Positions 15,019 to 20,186 of a DNA stretch of 22,682 nucleotides are shown here, piece by piece. The number at the start of each line of letters is the position of its first letter. Within the stretch, counting starts at the first letter, position 1. Made by a program: the position numbers and the translations under genes. The DNA comes from CAYJIL01 sp964370235. Its GTDB lineage: Bacteria; Bacteroidota; Bacteroidia; Bacteroidales; Rikenellaceae. Where the stretch lies: contig CAYJIL010000036.1 of the NCBI GenBank assembly GCA_964370235.1, positions 1 through 22,682 of the forward strand. The letters are read 5' to 3'. Below the pieces are notes generated by a model. It did no database searches. It had not been told where the DNA came from and saw nothing but the letters and a program-made list of their open reading frames with translations.

Positions 15019-15867
15019 ATGAATACGCCATACATCAAAAAAATAATACTACGTGAGTTTTGTAGTTCCGATAACCTAGAGTGGGAGTTGAGCGAGGGAG
15101 TGAACATTCTCTCGGGGGTAAATGGTAGCGGAAAGAGCACGCTAGTAGCGGCTCTCTCGTGGTTATTCTCGGCTCGTTCACACTTTAACCACCACCAAAA
15201 ACCATTTAAAGAGATAGTTGTTGAGTTTGAGGATGGCAGTAGGGTATCATCGCTAGAGAGTGAATTAAAGTGTGATAATATCGACTTTATCACAACGTTT
15301 GATTCGCCCCTAAAGAGCTATGACGCTATACACAAACTATCGGATGGTAGAGTTAGCAGCGATTTAGACTGGGAGCTATATCGAGTATTGGGTCGCTATT
15401 TACGTTACCAACTGATGGTGGGCAAGATGGCAATTTCTACGCTACTAGATGGTGGCAAAAAAAGCGATGAAGTACAGCAACTAGCCAACAACAAACAGCA
15501 ATATTTTGATATAATAGATCGACTGTTTGCATCTAGTGGTAAACACATAGACAGAACAAGCGACGAGATACAGTTTAAAAGGGGCGATTACATTATTAGC
15601 CCCTATGATCTATCTTCGGGCGAAAAGCAGCTCATCATCATCATAACAACAGCACTTGTACAAAATCGCCAAAACTCGATATTGGTTTTAGATGAGCCCG
15701 AAATATCGCTCCATCACCAGTGGCAGCGAAAATTAATAGAGACAATTGTTACTATAAACCCTAACTTGCAACTTATCATCACCACACACTCCCCAGCACT
15801 CATTATGGAGGGGTGGATGGATAGAGTGACCGATATTAGCGATATAAGTTCGCAGCGAGTGAAGTGA
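15019..15867 (+). CDS. ABC-type AAA ATPase (AAA_15/AAA_21-like), partner of DUF4435 protein
   Basis: This 282-residue cytosolic ATPase belongs to the SMC/Rad50/OLD-like group. Walker A is GVNGSGKST (33-41), the signature is LSSGEKQ (198-204), Walker B is ILVLDEPE (221-228) with the catalytic Glu, and the H-switch is TTHSP (255-259). It has only about 150 residues between Walker A and the signature, with no long coiled coil, so it is a compact member. Its stop overlaps an in-frame GTG of the next gene, implying tight co-expression with the DUF4435/TOPRIM protein. This gene pair has the same composition as PARIS anti-phage systems (AriA ATPase plus AriB DUF4435). CTA is 11 of 30 leucine codons by hand count, close to native genes, so it is not obviously imported. 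A housekeeping DNA-repair role remains an alternative. Confidence 0.88.
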   Translation: MNTPYIKKIILREFCSSDNLEWELSEGVNILSGVNGSGKSTLVAALSWLFSARSHFNHHQKPFKEIVVEFEDGSRVSSLESELKCDNIDFITTFDSPLKSYDAIHKLSDGRVSSDLDWELYRVLGRYLRYQLMVGKMAISTLLDGGKKSDEVQQLANNKQQYFDIIDRLFASSGKHIDRTSDEIQFKRGDYIISPYDLSSGEKQLIIIITTALVQNRQNSILVLDEPEISLHHQWQRKLIETIVTINPNLQLIITTHSPALIMEGWMDRVTDISDISSQRVK

Positions 15868-15881
15868 TAAAATGGCATGGT

Positions 15882-16970
15882 ATGGGACGAGGAAAATCAA
15901 AAAAAACTGGATCTACCAACAAACGAGGCAAGCCCCAAACAGGCAAAAGCCACAAAGCAGCACGTGAACATCGAGGTGGTCTACACCATTTCATAGACAA
16001 ACACTATGTCGATGCTGCTATGCTTTTTGCCGACTCATCTATGCGTGGCAAAAAGCGAGTGATGGTATATGTCGAGGGGTATGACGATATAGCTTTTTGG
16101 CGTGGAGTCTTGTCTGCTTACGAAACCGAATCGTTAATTTTTGAAATAAACGTACCCACACGCCGAGACTTGGCAAAGGGCAAAAGAGTATTGCTATCTA
16201 TGGTCGATAATATGGGCGATTCGCTCATAGCGTGCATGGATAGCGACTTTGACTACTTGTTTCAAGGCTACACCCAACAATCAAAGCAGGTGCTAAGTTC
16301 GCCTTATATTATACACACCTATACCTACTCTATCGAGAATCATTTGTGCTATGCACCTTCGCTCAAGAATCTTAGCGTTAAGTGTAGCAAAAACGACATG
16401 AACCTATTTGACTTTGGGCTCTTTTTCGAGGAGTATTCAAAGGCTATTTATCCGCTATTCTTGTGGTATGGCTATTCGGCACGAGAGACCAAAACCCATA
16501 TTCTTGTAATGGCAGATTTTAAGGCAACCATTCGATTAGCCTTTCTCGACTTGCCCGACAACGGGAGTGCAACCATCGATTGGCTAAGAGCAAATGTAGC
16601 CCAGAAGATAAAATACCTAGAGGCTACATACCCTAGCCATGTGAGCGGGGTAGAGCACTTTGAGAAGATGATAACTCCTTTGGGGGTAACTCCCAAAAAC
16701 TGCTACCAATATATGCACGGACATACGCTCTTTGATGCCACCTCTACTGTCTTACAAGCGGTGGTCGAGCTATTGCGAGGCGTAAAGCTAAGTACCATTA
16801 AATCATCGAGCCGCAAAGGTGTGTCGCTCGATAACGAAATTAGTAACTACAAAAATTCGCTACAAAGCGTAGACGGAGTTTTGCGAGCAAACGAGAACTT
16901 CAAAAAATCGGAGCCATTCAAAAAGCTAGAAAACGATATTAAAAACCTTGTTGATCGCATTGTTAGATAG
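15882..16970 (+). CDS. DUF4435 protein with TOPRIM-like nuclease motifs (AriB-like)
   Basis: A GTG at 15864, overlapping the ATPase stop, would give 368 residues. I favour the ATG at 15882 (362 residues), because MGRGKSKKT then starts the basic N-terminal region; either is possible. The first 35 residues are almost all Lys, Arg, Gly, Ser and Thr, suggesting nucleic-acid contact. A TOPRIM-like core follows: YVEGYDDIAFW (69-79 in the longer numbering, E71) and CMDSDFDYL (124-132, D126 and D128). The order, one Glu then DxD, is the metal site of TOPRIM nucleases such as OLD and AriB. In PARIS, AriB is released from the ATPase on phage sensing and cleaves tRNA. Whether this protein does so is untested. 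Homologues next to an AAA ATPase are, as I recall, common in Bacteroidales. Confidence 0.82.
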   Translation: MGRGKSKKTGSTNKRGKPQTGKSHKAAREHRGGLHHFIDKHYVDAAMLFADSSMRGKKRVMVYVEGYDDIAFWRGVLSAYETESLIFEINVPTRRDLAKGKRVLLSMVDNMGDSLIACMDSDFDYLFQGYTQQSKQVLSSPYIIHTYTYSIENHLCYAPSLKNLSVKCSKNDMNLFDFGLFFEEYSKAIYPLFLWYGYSARETKTHILVMADFKATIRLAFLDLPDNGSATIDWLRANVAQKIKYLEATYPSHVSGVEHFEKMITPLGVTPKNCYQYMHGHTLFDATSTVLQAVVELLRGVKLSTIKSSSRKGVSLDNEISNYKNSLQSVDGVLRANENFKKSEPFKKLENDIKNLVDRIVR

Positions 16971-17270
16971 CACGTAATAACGGTTCTTGTGTGTTATTCT
17001 ATTTTTGAAGTGTATAGTTTAAAATGAAACAACCGAAATTTCATTAAAATTTAACAGAAATGTAACAAATAGCCCACTTGTTTTCATAAGTGGTTGATTG
17101 AATTGTAATAAAGTGTAATTTTTGACCTTGTGTTGGTGTAGTGCGATAGTATGTGTGCTCTAGTTTAAGAATGTAGTTGATTGCATAATTTGTATTGTGA
17201 AAAATAATATCTAGTATTGCATCGTTAAACATATAATTTGACACTTTTTATTAACTATAATATATCAATT
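16971..17270. other. AT-rich intergenic region before the acidic lipoprotein
   Basis: Apart from the weak hairpin at its start, this stretch has a short inverted repeat, CCACTT (17074-17079) with AAGTGG (17088-17093). It also has two TAATTTG strings (near 17186 and at 17234-17240), each one base short of the -7 consensus. No gene or recognised RNA was found. Confidence 0.35.
16976..17006 (+). terminator. Weak terminator after the DUF4435 gene
   Basis: AATAAC (16976-16981) can pair with GTTATT (16993-16998), and ATTTTT follows. The stem is only six pairs plus a wobble and has no GC clamp, so it is a low-confidence call. Confidence 0.28.
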
Positions 17271-18287
17271 ATGAAAAAGGTAAGAATACCTATTATGCTT
17301 GCAATTGCAGCTACATCGGCTGCGTTTGTATCTTGTGACTCAAATAACGATGAGCCAACAAACCCAACAAAAGAGACAATCCTAGTTGAGCAACTAGAGA
17401 AGGATTACGGAACAGCTATCTCAAACCTATCGTGGAGCAGCAGAAGCGGTTTTGAAATTGCATCATTTACGCTAGCTACTAAAGCAGACGACGATCAAAT
17501 CGAGGCTTGGTATAAGTATGATGACGATGCGGCAGAGCGTTACATGGAGTCTCGTGACCTAGGAACAGATATACCTAGCGTAATTAAGACTGCATTTGAG
17601 GCAACACCATATAGCGATGCTGCGGTTTGGAAAATTGACGAGGTTGAACTAGAAGAAGATTTTAACGAGTCTAACGCTGGTGCTACATATGAAGTGGAGC
17701 TTGAGAACATTGCTGATAGCAACCTTGAGGCTACTCTAGTTTTTGATGCTACTACTGGTGCTCTACTATTTAGCAAAGAAGAGATAGATGGTGACGACGA
17801 TGACGACACTAAAATTCCTGTTACAGCAGAGATAAAAGCAGCTGTTGAGGCAGCATATCCGGGTGCTATTATCGTTGATGTTGAGTATGACGATAACGAG
17901 TATGAGGTTGACGCTGTAATTAAGTCGGCAGACGGTAACAGAGAAATTGAACTAGAGCTTAACTCTAACTTTGAGATTATCAACGCCGAGGTTGAGCAGG
18001 AGTACACTTATGCTACTCTTCCAACAGAGATTCAAGGCGCAATTGCTGCATTTAACGACGCAGACGCTAACGACGATTACGTAACAATTCCTAATGATAC
18101 TAAGGTTGAGGTTGAAGAGAAAATAGACAACAACGTAAAGGTATACGAGGTTGAGGTTGACGAGTTCATGGTTGGTACAACTGAGTATGAAATGTCTTAC
18201 ACTATCGATAGCGAGTACAAGATTACAGATAGCGAAGTTGAGAAAGACACAGATAACGATAATGATGACGACAACGATAATGACTAA
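17271..18287 (+). CDS. Acidic lipoprotein with tandem PepSY-like repeats and an Asp/Asn tail
   Basis: From the ATG at 17271 the protein has 338 residues. A TTG 33 nt upstream is in frame but lies in non-coding-looking sequence ahead of the signal peptide. The signal peptide ends at a lipobox FVSC, with Cys22 as the lipidation site. After a linker come three diverged repeats of the PepSY-like (PF11396-type) pattern, at about 100-173, 182-242 and 250-324. Each opens with P..I...(A/F) and closes in alternating beta strands such as YEVELE and YEVEVDE. The chain is extremely rich in Asp and Glu, and the last 13 residues (326-338) are only Asp, Asn and one Thr. It should be anchored in the periplasm or on the surface. 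Binding of calcium or another cation is plausible. Its function is unknown; it stands alone and ends at a strong terminator. Confidence 0.82.
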   Translation: MKKVRIPIMLAIAATSAAFVSCDSNNDEPTNPTKETILVEQLEKDYGTAISNLSWSSRSGFEIASFTLATKADDDQIEAWYKYDDDAAERYMESRDLGTDIPSVIKTAFEATPYSDAAVWKIDEVELEEDFNESNAGATYEVELENIADSNLEATLVFDATTGALLFSKEEIDGDDDDDTKIPVTAEIKAAVEAAYPGAIIVDVEYDDNEYEVDAVIKSADGNREIELELNSNFEIINAEVEQEYTYATLPTEIQGAIAAFNDADANDDYVTIPNDTKVEVEEKIDNNVKVYEVEVDEFMVGTTEYEMSYTIDSEYKITDSEVEKDTDNDNDDDNDND

Positions 18288-18315
18288 CATTATCTAGTAG
18301 TTTAAATATTAGGGT

Positions 18316-18353
18316 AGGGTGTTTCGATTAAATTCGAAACGCCCTCTTTTTTT
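18316..18353 (+). terminator. Intrinsic terminator of the acidic lipoprotein gene
   Basis: A 12-bp stem, AGGGTGTTTCGA (18316-18327) with TCGAAACGCCCT (18334-18345), has one T-G wobble and a 6-nt loop. A run of seven T follows (18347-18353). It shares the GGTGTTTCGA core with two other terminators here. Confidence 0.88.
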
Positions 18354-18439
18354 AGAGTTTTGAGTGAGGCTATTTTTTTGTTATCTTGCTATGCCAATAT
18401 TACACCTTTTGGGGTAGGGTGCCATAAAATAAAACATAT

Positions 18440-18964
18440 ATGAAAAAGTGTCAATTCCTAGAGTCATTTATCTTTTGCCCCAAGTGTGCAGGAGATTTTG
18501 TTGACAATAACATAAAATCAAAAAAATGTAGTAGCTGTGGATTTACCTACTACTTTAACTCTTCGGCAGCAGTGGTGGCTATTATTCGAGACACGAGTGG
18601 CAATATTTTGGTCTCGACCCGTGCACACGAGCCAGCCAAGGGCACCTATGATTTGCCGGGTGGTTTTGTCGACTGCTATGAGAGTGGCGAAGAGGCAATT
18701 ATTCGTGAGGTTAAAGAGGAGTGCAATCTCGATATTGTTGCGCTAGAGTATTTGTTTTCTCAGCCCAATATCTATAATTATAGTAACTTTGATGTGCACA
18801 CGCTCGATATGTTCTTTGAGTGTAGAGTCGATAATCTTGCAGACATTTGTGCCGATGATGATGTCGAGAGCCTGCAATTTGTGCCAATCGACAAAATAGA
18901 TACCACTAAGTTTGGTCTGAGCTCTATTCGCATAGGTTTAGAGCGATATTTAAATAAAAAATAG
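18440..18964 (+). CDS. Nudix hydrolase with N-terminal zinc ribbon
   Basis: This 174-residue protein begins with a four-cysteine zinc ribbon (C13, C16, C30, C33: CPKC and CSSC). A Nudix domain starts near residue 42. The Nudix box is G75-x5-E81-x7-R89-E90-V-x-E93-E94 and then CNL, so the box's usual Gly after EEx is Asn96. The overall layout resembles zinc-ribbon Nudix proteins of the NudC/NADH-pyrophosphatase type, but it is shorter than NudC and lacks the C-terminal SQPWPFPxS motif, having LFSQPNIYNYS (105-115) instead. It would hydrolyse a nucleoside diphosphate linked to another group. It is transcribed alone and convergent with the Cof-type phosphatase gene. Confidence 0.88.
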   Translation: MKKCQFLESFIFCPKCAGDFVDNNIKSKKCSSCGFTYYFNSSAAVVAIIRDTSGNILVSTRAHEPAKGTYDLPGGFVDCYESGEEAIIREVKEECNLDIVALEYLFSQPNIYNYSNFDVHTLDMFFECRVDNLADICADDDVESLQFVPIDKIDTTKFGLSSIRIGLERYLNKK

Positions 18965-18965
18965 A

Positions 18966-18998
18966 CAAACAAACCTTTTATCTATTAAGGTTTGTTTG
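18966..18998. terminator. Hairpin between convergent Nudix and HAD genes
   Basis: CAAACAAACCTT (18966-18977) pairs perfectly with AAGGTTTGTTTG (18987-18998) over a 9-nt loop. It starts 2 nt after the Nudix stop and can serve both convergent genes, although T runs beyond the stem are poor on both sides. Confidence 0.6.
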
Positions 18999-19025
18999 CC
19001 CATTTTGCCATGCGTTTGTGTTTAG

Positions 19026-19838
19026 TTATAGCTGGTAAAGCTCTTTTAGGTAGTGTGCTACACCATCTTCGTCGTTGCTAAGGCTTGTGATTGCATTGGC
19101 TTTGTCTTTTACTGCATCTTGTGCGTTTTTCATTGCTACGCCACAGCCAGCATATTCAATCATAGACAGGTCGTTGAACCCATCGCCAAAAGCTATCATA
19201 TCTTCTCGCTCTAGCCCAAGGTGCTTGAGTAGACGCTCTAGCGAAAGAGCCTTGTCGATTCCCGGTGGCACAATCTCCAAAAAGAATGGTTCTGAACGAA
19301 AAATATTGAGCCTATCACCTGCAATATCTTGCAACCTTTGGCAAAGAGCCAATACCTTTTGTGGTTCGCCAACGGCTAGTGTTTTTGTTGGTGACGATTT
19401 AAGATAATCAGCTACACTTGCCACCTCTTTAATTTGCATGCGGTTGAGGTTTGCCTCAATTTGCACATATTTGTCGTTAGGCATGGTTGACAACACATAC
19501 TCATTGTCGTATGATATGAGCGTGCAACCAGCTGCCGTAGCCTCGCTCTCTAGTATAGGCAAAAGATCCATCGGAATTTGGGCACTGTGGTGTAGTTTAC
19601 CGTTTTGTACCTCAATTATTTGCCCACCATTATATGATAGAATGTAGCCACCGCTGCTCTCTAGCTCTAGCTCCTTTGCAAGAGGCACTATGCCATAGGT
19701 TGGCCTACCCGATGCAAGCACTGTTATTACACCTTTGCTTGCTAGTGCTTTAATGGTTTGGCAATTTAGCTCGGTGAGCTCTTTTTTGCTATTTGTAAGT
19801 GTTCCGTCAATATCGAGAACAACGATCTTATAACTCAT
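19026..19838 (-). CDS. Cof-type HAD-IIB phosphatase
   Basis: This 270-residue cytosolic phosphatase has motif I DIDGTL (D9, D11), motif II LASGRP (41-46), a C2-type alpha/beta cap (about 85-190), motif III Lys in GIDKALSL (K196) and motif IV GDGFND (218-223). The trailing GCGVAMKNA (231-239) is typical of Cof proteins such as YidA and BigR-like sugar-phosphate or flavin-phosphate phosphatases. The substrate is not predictable by sequence inspection. The ATG leads straight into strand 1 (MSYKIVVLDIDGT). A TATCTTTG box 21 nt upstream gives it its own short-leader promoter. Confidence 0.92.
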   Translation of the reverse strand: MSYKIVVLDIDGTLTNSKKELTELNCQTIKALASKGVITVLASGRPTYGIVPLAKELELESSGGYILSYNGGQIIEVQNGKLHHSAQIPMDLLPILESEATAAGCTLISYDNEYVLSTMPNDKYVQIEANLNRMQIKEVASVADYLKSSPTKTLAVGEPQKVLALCQRLQDIAGDRLNIFRSEPFFLEIVPPGIDKALSLERLLKHLGLEREDMIAFGDGFNDLSMIEYAGCGVAMKNAQDAVKDKANAITSLSNDEDGVAHYLKELYQL

Positions 19839-19858
19839 AGTATCTGTAAATTTTTGTG

Positions 19859-19892
19859 CAAAGATAGGTAATTAATATAACAGCTAGCCCAA
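19859..19892 (-). promoter_or_regulatory. Promoter of the Cof-type HAD gene
   Basis: On the minus strand TATCTTTG (plus CAAAGATA at 19859-19866) matches the -7 consensus. A TTG (plus CAA at 19890-19892) lies 23 nt upstream, at the long end of accepted spacing. The leader would be about 15 nt. Confidence 0.48.
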
Positions 19893-20139
19893 AATATACA
19901 TAAATAATTATTGTGTTCTGTAATTATGTGTAGCGTGGTAATTTATACACACCAAAACAATAGCTTAGTACGTTAACTATAATCTTATGTGTGGGCTTTG
20001 GGCTACAATGATTTTGCATACTTATTACCACATTATCGATGGTTTGGTATGTTCAAACAAAGATTATTAAACATAGTGGCAACTAAATTGTTCGCAATAA
20101 TACGGCATCGTAAAAGTTTAGCATGTGATAAATAATTAC

Positions 20140-20147
20140 TATATTTA
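20140..20147 (+). promoter_or_regulatory. Possible -7 box of the second GH2 gene
   Basis: TATATTTA is one base from TAnnTTTG, about 40 nt before the ATG at 20187. The -33 position reads GTTTA rather than TTG, so the promoter may be weak or activator-dependent. Confidence 0.33.
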
Positions 20148-20186
20148 CGCTTTCTATTAACCAATAAATTATTCTAAAACTTTAGT

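Larger units (their letters stand above)
19839..20186. other. Divergent intergenic region between the HAD and GH2 genes
   Basis: This 348-nt gap holds the HAD promoter at its left edge and a TATATTTA box near its right edge. The AT-rich middle (about 19900-20130) shows no reading frame, tRNA-like fold or strong hairpin that I can support. It may contain operator sites for the GH2 gene. Confidence 0.4.

Noticed and set aside
17044..17244. Minus-strand frame of 66 codons in the intergenic region
   Set aside because: No signal, motif or credible promoter; composition is that of AT-rich spacer DNA.
17238..17270. TTG start for the acidic lipoprotein, and a TTGACA plus TATA pair resembling a sigma-70 promoter at the same place
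   Set aside because: The upstream residues would precede a complete lipoprotein signal peptide that starts at the ATG at 17271. The sigma-70-like pair would leave almost no leader and this phylum uses a different consensus.
16971..17270. Possible riboswitch or small RNA upstream of the acidic lipoprotein
   Set aside because: Only short, weak inverted repeats are present; no recognised aptamer or tRNA-like fold could be traced.
17540..18290. Long minus-strand frames opposite the acidic lipoprotein, rich in Ser, Val and Ile
   Set aside because: They are the complement of Asp/Glu codon runs in the real gene and carry no family signature.
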